Shown here in pieces: positions 1 through 5,582 of a DNA stretch of 9,600 nt (positions are counted from its first letter, which is position 1; the number at the start of each line of letters is the position of its first letter). The position numbers and the translations under genes are program-made. The notes under the pieces are model-generated. The model did no database searches. It was not told where the DNA came from and saw nothing but the letters and a program-made list of their open reading frames with translations. Source of the stretch: CF-161 sp035259145 (GTDB taxonomy: Bacteria; Chloroflexota; Dormibacteria; Dormibacterales; Dormibacteraceae). The stretch spans positions 1-9,600 of the forward strand of contig DATFWQ010000271.1 in assembly GCA_035259145.1 (NCBI GenBank), in the 5' to 3' direction.

Positions 1-211
1 GATGCCCGCCGACTACTACGCCGGCGACAAGGATCTCTACGTCACCGCGCTGGACGCGCAGAAGACCGTGTGGACGAAGGACGGAAAGATGCCGGCGGCC
101 GGTGCCCAGACGGTTCTGGACATCGAGCAGAAGTACGTTCCAGACATGAAGGGAGCCAAGGTCGACCTCGCCAGGACCTACACCAACGAATTCGCCAGCA
201 AGGCGCAGTAA
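1..211 (+). CDS. ABC transporter substrate-binding protein, NMT1/nitrate-sulfonate type, 3' end only
   Basis: This is the last roughly 70 codons of a gene that enters the window from the left; codons start at base 2 and the stop is TAA at 209-211. The visible tail resembles the C-terminal lobe of periplasmic or lipoprotein-anchored binding proteins of the NMT1/SsuA/NrtA group: an amphipathic stretch ending in a K-D-G-K-M-P-A turn, then a T-V-L-D-I helix, and the frequent ending V-D-L-x-x-T-Y-T-N-E-F. Such proteins capture nitrate, sulfonates, pyrimidine precursors or related solutes for an ABC importer. The substrate cannot be told from this fragment. The ATG at 2-4 is probably an internal methionine. 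A strong hairpin just after the stop suggests this is the last gene of its unit. Family assignment is from recalled sequence pattern and is moderate. Confidence 0.6.
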   Translation, partial: MPADYYAGDKDLYVTALDAQKTVWTKDGKMPAAGAQTVLDIEQKYVPDMKGAKVDLARTYTNEFASKAQ

Positions 212-233
212 AGTTCCTAGTTGACCGGGGCGC

Positions 234-265
234 AGAACAGGGTGGGGTAATACCCACTCTGTTCT
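234..265 (+). terminator. Rho-independent-type terminator hairpin after the ABC binding-protein gene
   Basis: The arms AGAACAGGGTGGG (234-246) and CCCACTCTGTTCT (253-265) pair over 13 bp with one G-U wobble, around the 6-nt loop GTAATA. It lies 22 nt past the TAA stop of the upstream gene. The following bases are only weakly T-rich (TTCACG), as is common in GC-rich actinobacteria. It should separate the ABC unit from the TlpA-CcdA unit. Confidence 0.75.
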
Positions 266-384
266 TCACGGCGGCAACACATGGTCACACATCCGTTGCG
301 TCGATCACGGTCTGGTTCTGTAGTGGCGACTACTGTTGGGCCCGGGAGAGCGCCGTAGGGTGGACGCCAAGAGAGCGCTACCTC

Positions 385-390
385 GGAGGA
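385..390 (+). promoter_or_regulatory. Shine-Dalgarno GGAGGA that sets the TlpA-like start at GTG 399
   Basis: GGAGGA ends 8 nt before GTG 399. The frame is open from an ATG at 336, but no ribosome site precedes that ATG and the extra 21 residues are low-complexity basic sequence. The GTG is therefore the better start. The 266-384 stretch between the terminator and this site should hold the promoter of the unit. TA-N3-T hexamers occur at 331-336 and 356-361, but none has a well-placed -35 box. Confidence 0.7.
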
Positions 391-398
391 CCCTGACT

Positions 399-1058
399 GT
401 GCCAGCCAAACACCGCGCCGTGCCGCCCTCGGCGCCGGCGTCAGGTCAGACCCGGACGCGGCGTCCGGGTTCCCGGCCCGCAAGACGTAGAGGCGGTGGC
501 TTCCCGTGGCGGACAGGCGGCATCGTGGCGGCCGTGGTCGCGGTGCTGGTCACCGGCCTGGTCCTGCTGGCGCGCAGCGGGGTGAACAACGGCACCAGCC
601 AGGTCAGCGCGCCGCCGGCCACGGTCCAGGGCGGCAGACTGGCGCAGGGCCAGCCGGCACCGGACTTCAACGCCACGACGCTGCAGGGCTCGACGCTCAC
701 GCTCAGCAGCCTGCGTGGCAAGCCCGTGCTGATCAACTTCTTCGCTTCCTGGTGCACCGTCTGCGAGGCCGAGCTGCCGGGAATCGAGCAGGCGTACAAA
801 CAGCATCGGGCGGACGGCTTCACAGTGGTCGGGGTAAACACGCTCGAGAGCGGCGACGGCCTGTCGTTCTACCGCCGGATGAATCTGACCTTCCCGGCTG
901 TCTACGATCCTGGGACCCCCGGCCGGATCGGATCAGCCTACGGGGTGACGCAGGGCCTGCCGGCCTCGGTCTTCGTGGACCGGGCAGGCAATGTGCAGCT
1001 CATCCAGTACGGGCCGGTAACAAGGGAGCTGATCGACCAGGAACTGACGAAGCTATGA
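399..1058 (+). CDS. TlpA/ResA-like membrane-anchored thioredoxin-fold protein
   Basis: The 219-residue product has a basic proline/arginine-rich cytoplasmic tail (about 1-40), one membrane segment (about 41-58) and an extracytoplasmic redoxin domain. The domain begins at the typical G-Q-x-A-P-D-F motif and contains the redox motif W-C-T-V-C (Cys119, Cys122), followed by the cis-proline loop G-L-P (Pro188) before a V-F-V-D strand. TlpA/ResA proteins reduce disulfides outside the membrane, classically apocytochrome c hemes' CxxCH cysteines or other client proteins, using electrons delivered by CcdA. The stop overlaps the ATG of the ccdA gene (ATGA), so the pair is translationally coupled. No cytochrome c, CcsA or CcsB gene is visible nearby, so the client may be something else, such as the DUF3179 lipoprotein two genes down. 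The fold is certain; the client is inferred. Confidence 0.9.
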   Translation: MPAKHRAVPPSAPASGQTRTRRPGSRPARRRGGGFPWRTGGIVAAVVAVLVTGLVLLARSGVNNGTSQVSAPPATVQGGRLAQGQPAPDFNATTLQGSTLTLSSLRGKPVLINFFASWCTVCEAELPGIEQAYKQHRADGFTVVGVNTLESGDGLSFYRRMNLTFPAVYDPGTPGRIGSAYGVTQGLPASVFVDRAGNVQLIQYGPVTRELIDQELTKL

Positions 1059-1777
1059 CCGTGGCGGCCCTGGGCGTCGCGCTCGCCTTCGCGGCCGGCC
1101 TCGTGTCCTTCGTCTCGCCGTGCGTCATGCCGCTGGTACCCGGCTACGCGGCCTACCTTACCGGCCGGACGAACCTGCACGACCGGCCGCGGGCTGACGC
1201 TGCGCTGACCGGTGCCGCCTTTGTGGTCGGGCTGGGTGTGGTGTTCATCCTTTTCTTCTACGTGCTCCGTCAGGCCCTGCAGCCGGTGCGCCCGTATGTG
1301 GTGCCCGTAGCCGGGGTCGCGGTACTGCTGCTTGCCGCAAATCTGGCCGGCTTACTCCGCCTACCCTTCCTGCAGCGGGAGCTCCGCCTCATGCATGCGG
1401 CTCCCAGCGCACGTGGCCCGCTGGGTGGGCTCCTGCTCGGCCTCGGCTTCGCGGCCGGGTGGACACCCTGCATTGGTGTGACACTCGGCGCTGTCCTGAG
1501 CGCAAGCGCCCTCACCGGCACCACCCTGACGGGGTTCCTGCAAGTAGTCGCCTACTGCATCGGTCTGGGCGTGCCTTTTCTGGTGATCGCGCTCCTGCTT
1601 GACCGGGCGCTGCCGTTCTTGCGGGCCCTGGCCAGGCACCGTCGGCCAATCGACCTGGGCTCGGCCGGTGTGCTGGCCGCCATGGGAGTGCTGCTCATGA
1701 CCAACAACCTGATCTGGGTTACGCAGCGGCTAACCGACCTGCTGCCGCGCGAGCTGCTGAGCCCCCTGGGGCTATGA
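1055..1777 (+). CDS. ccdA: CcdA-type cytochrome c biogenesis / thiol electron transporter
   Basis: The 240-residue integral membrane protein has six predicted helices (about 4-24, 50-72, 82-102, 122-142, 160-182 and 203-221). Two conserved cysteine-proline motifs are visible: S-F-V-S-P-C-V-M-P-L-V-P-G-Y (Cys23) and G-W-T-P-C-I-G (Cys139). These are the pair that shuttles electrons across the membrane in the CcdA/DsbD-beta family. CcdA takes electrons from cytosolic thioredoxin and passes them to an extracytoplasmic thioredoxin such as the TlpA-like protein encoded immediately upstream. The start codon overlaps the upstream stop, and its own stop overlaps the next ATG, so all three are probably made as a unit. 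Length and helix count match single-domain CcdA, without the extra DsbD domains. Confidence 0.92.
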   Translation: MTVAALGVALAFAAGLVSFVSPCVMPLVPGYAAYLTGRTNLHDRPRADAALTGAAFVVGLGVVFILFFYVLRQALQPVRPYVVPVAGVAVLLLAANLAGLLRLPFLQRELRLMHAAPSARGPLGGLLLGLGFAAGWTPCIGVTLGAVLSASALTGTTLTGFLQVVAYCIGLGVPFLVIALLLDRALPFLRALARHRRPIDLGSAGVLAAMGVLLMTNNLIWVTQRLTDLLPRELLSPLGL

Positions 1778-2934
1778 ACGCGAAAGCTGCGGCGGGCGCA
1801 GCCGGCGCGGTGCTGCTGCTGGTCACCGCCTGCGGTGGCAGCAGCGGGTCGCCGGCGGGCGGGGCCGCCAAGCAGCCCTCTGCCGCGCCAGAGGTGGAGG
1901 GATTCAGTCGGGACGGCTGGAAGACCAATTTCGACAAACACAGCGTGTCCTTGAGCGAAATCAGCAGTGGCGGGCCACGCAAGGACGGCATCCCACCGCT
2001 CGACCACCCCAAGTTCGTGGGCGCCGCCGAAGCCAGCACCTGGCTCAAACCAGCCGAGCCCGTGATCGCGTTGACGGTTGGCGCCGAGAGCCGTGCATAT
2101 CCAATGCAGATCCTGATCTGGCACGAGATAGTCAATGACACTGTCGGGGGTGTGCCGGTCACGGTCACCTTCTGCCCACTCTGCTACACGGCCATCGCGT
2201 TCGACCGGCGCGCAGCCGGTCGCATACTGGACTTCGGCACGACGGGCGACCTTCGCAAGTCCGACCTGGTCATGTATGACCGCCAGACCGAGTCCTGGTG
2301 GCAGCAGGCCGTCGGCCGGGCCATCGTCGGCGACCTGACCGGGACCCAGCTGACCATCCTGCCGGCCGGCATCGTTAGCTGGGCCATCTTCCGGACGGCG
2401 CACCCGGACAGCACCGTCCTTTCGCGAGACACCGGCTTCAATCGCTCCTACGGGCTCAATCCGTATTCGGGCTACGACAGCGCCGGCACGCAGCCCTTCC
2501 TGTTCGACGGCAAGCCTGACGGCCGCCTACCTCCCAAAGAGCACGTGGTGACCGTCAGCCTGGGCGGGGAGGACGTCGCCTATCCGTACACCGTGCTGAA
2601 GCAGCGACGCGTGATCCGGGACCGGGTCGGCGGGAAGTCGATTGTGGTCTTCTACCAGGCTGGGACCCGCTCCGCGGTGGACGCCGGCAGCGTCGCCGAC
2701 GGTTTCGACCTCGGCGCCAGCGGGGTGTTCATGCCCGAGGTTGACGGGCGGACGCTGAATTTCAAGGCGACTGCGTCGGACTTCGTCGACGCCGAGACCG
2801 GGAGTCACTGGAACCTGCTCGGCCAGGCCGTCGCGGGACCCATGGCCGGCCGTCAGCTGGATCCCGTCGTCCACGGCGACGACTTCTGGTTCGAGTGGGC
2901 GGCGTTCAAGCCCGCGACCAGGATCTATCGTTGA
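1774..2934 (+). CDS. DUF3179 domain lipoprotein with CPLC motif
   Basis: The 386-residue product starts with a lipoprotein signal peptide: a hydrophobic run, then the lipobox L-V-T-A-C with Cys20, then a Gly/Ser/Ala linker to about residue 40. The rest is a DUF3179 domain. Recognisable family landmarks are W-H-E-I-V-N-D (116-122), V-T-F-C-P-L-C (Cys134, Cys137), L-V-M-Y-D-R-Q-T-E-S (165-174), R-D-T-G-F (218-222) with N-P-Y-x-G-Y-D following, and a C-terminal W-F-E-W-A-A-F. The biochemical role of this family is not established. The paired CPLC cysteines could bind metal or form a disulfide. The coupling to ccdA (ATGA at 1774-1777) and the TlpA gene suggests the CPLC pair is kept reduced by that relay, which is inference. 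The protein should sit on the outer face of the membrane. Confidence 0.9.
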   Translation: MNAKAAAGAAGAVLLLVTACGGSSGSPAGGAAKQPSAAPEVEGFSRDGWKTNFDKHSVSLSEISSGGPRKDGIPPLDHPKFVGAAEASTWLKPAEPVIALTVGAESRAYPMQILIWHEIVNDTVGGVPVTVTFCPLCYTAIAFDRRAAGRILDFGTTGDLRKSDLVMYDRQTESWWQQAVGRAIVGDLTGTQLTILPAGIVSWAIFRTAHPDSTVLSRDTGFNRSYGLNPYSGYDSAGTQPFLFDGKPDGRLPPKEHVVTVSLGGEDVAYPYTVLKQRRVIRDRVGGKSIVVFYQAGTRSAVDAGSVADGFDLGASGVFMPEVDGRTLNFKATASDFVDAETGSHWNLLGQAVAGPMAGRQLDPVVHGDDFWFEWAAFKPATRIYR

Positions 2935-2938
2935 TTCG

Positions 2939-3409
2939 ATGCCACACCCTGAGCTGGTAGTCGCCCCCACGCCCCGGGAGGGCGCGACGAGCCCATTCGA
3001 GCGGATCATGGTGGCTGTAGCCGACGACCCGTCATCGACAGCGGCCGTCCGCCTCGCTGCGGTGCTCGCCGCGCGGACGGATGCTGAGGTCCTGGCCGTC
3101 CACGTGTCGTGCCGCGACGTGCCCTGCTGCGGGCCGTCGGCCACGGACTGTGGGCTGCGAGGCGCAGACCTCAGCCTGGACAAGGCTGTTCGTGACCTCG
3201 CGGTGGCGGGAGTGCGGCATCGCGCCGAGCGCTGGCAGGCGCTGGACGACCGTCTGCTGGAAGCGCTCGTCGCTGCAGCCGACGAGTACGATGCCGACCT
3301 GGTGATCGTCGGCTGTCGAAGGCGGCCGGGACTGCGGGGACGGTTTCGACGCAGCCTTGGACTCAGGCTCGCTGAGCGGACCTCACGATCGGTACTGCTG
3401 GTCTGCTGA
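2939..3409 (+). CDS. Universal stress protein (UspA-like), cysteine-rich variant
   Basis: This is a 156-residue single Usp domain. Residues 21-56 give the usual first strand and helix (R-I-M-V-A-V-A-D-D, then an Ala-rich helix, then E-V-L-A-V-H-V). Residues 119-156 give D-A-D-L-V-I-V-G-C and the terminal S-V-L-L-V-C strand. The ATP-binding signature G-x2-G-x9-G-S/T is only partly kept (G-L-R-G, then L-G-L), so nucleotide binding is uncertain. Four cysteines cluster in the loop after strand 2 (58, 63, 64, 71), with two more at 126 and the C-terminus, which is unusual. It begins 4 nt after the DUF3179 stop and probably belongs to the same transcript. ATG 2939 has only a weak AGGA 15 nt upstream. 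An internal ATG at 3008 would start inside strand 1, so 2939 is preferred. Confidence 0.88.
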   Translation: MPHPELVVAPTPREGATSPFERIMVAVADDPSSTAAVRLAAVLAARTDAEVLAVHVSCRDVPCCGPSATDCGLRGADLSLDKAVRDLAVAGVRHRAERWQALDDRLLEALVAAADEYDADLVIVGCRRRPGLRGRFRRSLGLRLAERTSRSVLLVC

Positions 3410-3416
3410 CCTCAGT
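3394..3416. terminator. Possible weak hairpin between convergent units
   Basis: ACTG (3394-3397) and GGTC (3400-3403) pair with GACC (3408-3411) and CAGT (3413-3416) around TGCT, with a small internal loop. The hairpin overlaps the Usp stop codon. No T-tract follows on either strand. The 33-nt space between the Usp gene and the oppositely oriented MetE-like gene holds nothing else, so this is the only terminator candidate there. Confidence 0.3.
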
Positions 3417-3442
3417 CTGTCCTCGGTACAGGTGATGGGCCG

Positions 3443-4522
3443 TCAGCGTGCCAGCTCCTTACCTGCCAGCTCGGTGCCCACCACTCGGGCCCGAATCTTC
3501 TCGAACGCGATCTCCCGCGCGGTCGAGGTGTCGTCTCCGAACGGTGAGAAGCCACAGTCGTCGCAGGTGCCGAGCCGGTCCGGGTCGAGATACCCGGCAG
3601 CTTCCAGGACCCTGTCTCTCACCTCCTCGGGCGTCTCGACCGTGGGATTGATCGGGTCGATTACGCCTACGAAGATCATCTGACCCGGCCTGGCGTGCTC
3701 TTTGATGATGCCGAGCACTCGGCCGCGGTCCGTCTCGCTGGCCAGCTGGAGGTAGAAGCTGCCCGCGTTCAGATCGAAGAGGCTCGGCAGCAGCTCCGCG
3801 TAGTCGACGTCCGCACTGTGCGTCGAGTCCTGGTCACCGCCTGGACAGGTGTGGACGCCGATCCGCCGGCGCTGCTCGGGCGAGAACCGATCGAGCACTT
3901 CGTTGTTGAGGTCGATGAACGCCCTTAGAAGCTCTTTGGACGGGTCCAGCTTGACCGAGAGCCGCGCCTCGGTGAAGTCGATCTGCACGTTGTGGGCCCC
4001 CTTGTCGAGGCAGCTCCGGATGTCGAGCGCGGCCTCATTTATGAGGTCGGCAATGAAAGCGTCCCGCGGATACCCCTCGAGGCCGTCCTGAGGATAGAGG
4101 AGACTCAAAGCGGAGGCCGAGATCACTGCCTGCTTGACGGGAACGTGGGCGTGGCGTAGAGCGTTGCCGAGGTAGCCGCCGGCCCGGGTGCGGTAGCGGA
4201 AAGGACCGGCCACAAGTCTCGGCAGCTGCCGCGTGTGGCCGTCGGCGAACGGGATCACAACGCCATCGGGAACCAGTGTCTCGACCCCGTGGATGGGATA
4301 GGTCGCGAAACTCGGTTTGCCCTGCTCGCCGTCGCTGATGACCGGGGACCCGGTGGCCTCGAACTGCTCGATCGTTTCCCGCACCACCTCGTCCAGGAGG
4401 CGAGCGTATGCCTCAGGGGCAATGCGACCGGTATTCAGGTCCTGGGTGGCTTCGATCAGCCTTTGCGGCCGGGGTATGCTCCCGATGGGCTCGGTCGGAA
4501 TCGGCCGGTTAACTGATGGCAC
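3443..4522 (-). CDS. Stand-alone MetE C-terminal-domain-like (cobalamin-independent methionine synthase family) methyltransferase
   Basis: The 359-residue protein corresponds to the catalytic C-terminal barrel of MetE without the N-terminal barrel. It opens with E-P-I-G-S-I-P-R-P, continues with S-D-G-E-Q-G-K-P-S-F near residue 63, and carries the zinc-site pieces H-T-C (His224, Cys226) and C-D-D-C-G-F-S-P-F (Cys323 aligns with MetE's last cysteine ligand). The glutamate ligand of MetE (E. coli Glu665) seems replaced by Gln259 in F-Y-L-Q-L. The conserved V-G-V-I-D-P-I-N-P-T-V-E-T stretch is intact. Family members move a methyl group from a folate or other donor to a thiol or corrinoid. The acceptor here need not be homocysteine. 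GTG 4522 is chosen because GGAGG (4536-4532) lies 9 nt upstream. It follows the selenoprotein gene by 53 nt on the same strand. Confidence 0.88.
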   Translation of the reverse strand: MPSVNRPIPTEPIGSIPRPQRLIEATQDLNTGRIAPEAYARLLDEVVRETIEQFEATGSPVISDGEQGKPSFATYPIHGVETLVPDGVVIPFADGHTRQLPRLVAGPFRYRTRAGGYLGNALRHAHVPVKQAVISASALSLLYPQDGLEGYPRDAFIADLINEAALDIRSCLDKGAHNVQIDFTEARLSVKLDPSKELLRAFIDLNNEVLDRFSPEQRRRIGVHTCPGGDQDSTHSADVDYAELLPSLFDLNAGSFYLQLASETDRGRVLGIIKEHARPGQMIFVGVIDPINPTVETPEEVRDRVLEAAGYLDPDRLGTCDDCGFSPFGDDTSTAREIAFEKIRARVVGTELAGKELAR

Positions 4523-4531
4523 GTCGAACCC

Positions 4532-4536
4532 CCTCC
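4532..4536 (-). promoter_or_regulatory. Shine-Dalgarno GGAGG for the MetE-like gene
   Basis: GGAGG lies inside a G-rich run, 9 nt before GTG 4522 on the minus strand. It supports the GTG as start and shows that this gene has its own strong ribosome site within the intergenic space after the selenoprotein gene. Confidence 0.65.
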
Positions 4537-4575
4537 CCCGGCTTCGCCGGGTACGGACGCTGCGGTCATGGCCGC

Positions 4576-5460
4576 TCAGCGGACGGCCTCAGGGCCTCGA
4601 GCCCCTTGGCCTTCGGCAAAGGCCGCGGCGGTCATTCCCGTGTGTTTGGCGCCAAGTATCATGCCATGGGCGACCGTGTTGAACGACACGTAGTGCATGA
4701 CGGCCGCGGTCAGTTCAACCAGGGATCGTTCGTCGATCTCGGCCCGCCGGCGCAAGAGCTGGGTGAAGTAGGGAACCCAGTACTGGCTCTGCCGAAACGA
4801 GGCGACCGCGAAGCCGATGCAGAGCTTGGCCGGCACGTCGAGGCGGCCGGCGCCGAACACGAGCCGGTCCTTGGCCCAGGTCGCCTCGAGGAATCGTGGT
4901 TGGTGCCCCAGGAACCGCCAGAAGTCCGGCGCACGGTCCAGTCCGAGTTGATCGCGGGACCATTCGGCGATCTCAGCCAGGCACCCGGCGCCCGCGCCCG
5001 GAGACGGCTCAGCGAGCGGAGCCAGTCGCCGGTCACGGCGCTCCGGGACGTCAGGCGCAACCTGAAGCGCCGCCGCCCCTACGCAAAGAGAGCTGACGTG
5101 TTCGGAGACGGCCATGATCTCCGTGACCCCCCTTTCGCCGATTCCCAGCCGCAGCACGGCGGCCACATGGGACGTGATTCAAAAGTCGCACTTGTTCGCC
5201 ATCGAGACCGCGACGTGCATGGCCTCCTTCGTCAGTGGCGAGATCGCACCCTGAAAGCGGAAGCCGTACAGCGCCTGCCGGTGGTTGGCCTCGAGGTAAT
5301 GGGGCCAGTACATCTGTGCCCGCCAGATGTCCGAGAGCTCATCCGGCGTGGCGCCCAAGCGCCTGGCCACCGCCTCCAGCGTGGCTCGGTCTTCCTCCGG
5401 GAGGTCACCGGGGCGAGCGAACCTGAGAGTGGTCAATGGTCGCAGGGTACTCGGGCCCAT
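4576..5460 (-). CDS. Selenocysteine-containing tandem AhpD-like/CMD protein (in-frame UGA at 5181-5179)
   Basis: Read through one UGA, this frame gives 294 residues: 93 residues, Sec94, then 200 more. The first CMD domain (about 25-135) carries E79, C91-D-F-U94 and H98, matching by spacing the catalytic Glu118, Cys130, Cys133 and His137 of AhpD; position 93 is Phe where AhpD has His132. The sequence after the UGA (I-T-S-H-V-A-A-V-L-R-L-G) is the expected helix of the same domain. The second domain (about 170-275) aligns 134 residues further on, but has Leu213, Ser225, Trp228 and Phe232 in place of E, C, U and H, so it is catalytically dead and probably structural. AhpD-type enzymes reduce peroxides or thioredoxin-like partners through this thiol pair; the substrate here is unknown. 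ATG 5460 is the only start in the open stretch (upstream stop at 5508-5506) and has no clear Shine-Dalgarno. A Cys-to-stop error is the main alternative, but the adjacent SECIS-like hairpin argues against it. Confidence 0.85.
5143..5172 (-). promoter_or_regulatory. Bacterial SECIS-like hairpin directly 3' of the UGA
   Basis: On the minus strand, after UGA and AUCACG, the RNA reads UCCCA-UGUG-GCCGC-CGUGCU-GCGGC-UGGGA. UCCCA pairs with UGGGA and GCCGC with GCGGC (10 Watson-Crick pairs). UGUG forms a one-sided bulge and CGUGCU a 6-nt loop whose second base is G. The loop begins 20 nt after the UGA. Bacterial SECIS elements are hairpins inside the coding region, with the apical loop about 16-37 nt after the UGA and a G among the first loop bases; a U bulge on the 5' side is known in E. 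coli fdhF. This element fits that description. SelB binding is inferred. Confidence 0.75.
5179..5181 (-). other. UGA codon read as selenocysteine
   Basis: TGA on the minus strand sits in frame between T-G-C-G-A-C-T-T-T (Cys-Asp-Phe) and ATC-ACG-TCC-CAT (Ile-Thr-Ser-His). It takes the place of the second cysteine of CxxC in an AhpD-like domain. Open reading frame and family homology continue on both sides without any shift. Confidence 0.85.
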
Positions 5461-5582
5461 TCGGGCGTGAGTCGTGGCAGCATCTAAGGGCGTGGAGCGT
5501 AGGGTCTACCCGAGTGCCGGATCCGTAACGAAGCTTACCGTCGGACCACCCGTAGCTCCTCGTGACCATCGGGCCCAGACCC
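5461..5582 (-). other. 122-nt gap between methyltransferase and selenoprotein genes
   Basis: The gap separates two co-directional genes. No convincing terminator was found: GTAA-GCTTCG-TTAC (5544-5531) is only 4 bp, and GGGTCT near 5582-5577 could pair with AGACCC about 70 nt away. A weak -10-like TTAGAT lies at 5488-5483, about 22 nt before ATG 5460, without a -35 partner. A separate promoter for the selenoprotein gene is possible but not shown. Confidence 0.3.

Noticed and set aside
336..398. Upstream ATG start of the TlpA-like gene at 336
   Set aside because: No ribosome site precedes it, whereas GGAGGA precedes GTG 399 at 8 nt.
4576..5460. Pseudogene, or two independent small CMD genes (second starting at GTG 5166 or ATG 5115 with a nearby GGAG)
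   Set aside because: There is no frameshift and only one stop, and it falls exactly on the catalytic CxxC position. The catalytic His and the rest of the active-site helix lie between the UGA and either proposed restart, and a SECIS-like hairpin follows. A chance nonsense mutation would not predict these.
4516..5487. 323-residue uninterrupted plus-strand frame antisense to the selenoprotein gene
   Set aside because: Its product is arginine/proline-rich with no recognisable domain. It overlaps a frame with clear CMD homology, and it is open only because of high GC. An automated caller might choose it wrongly.
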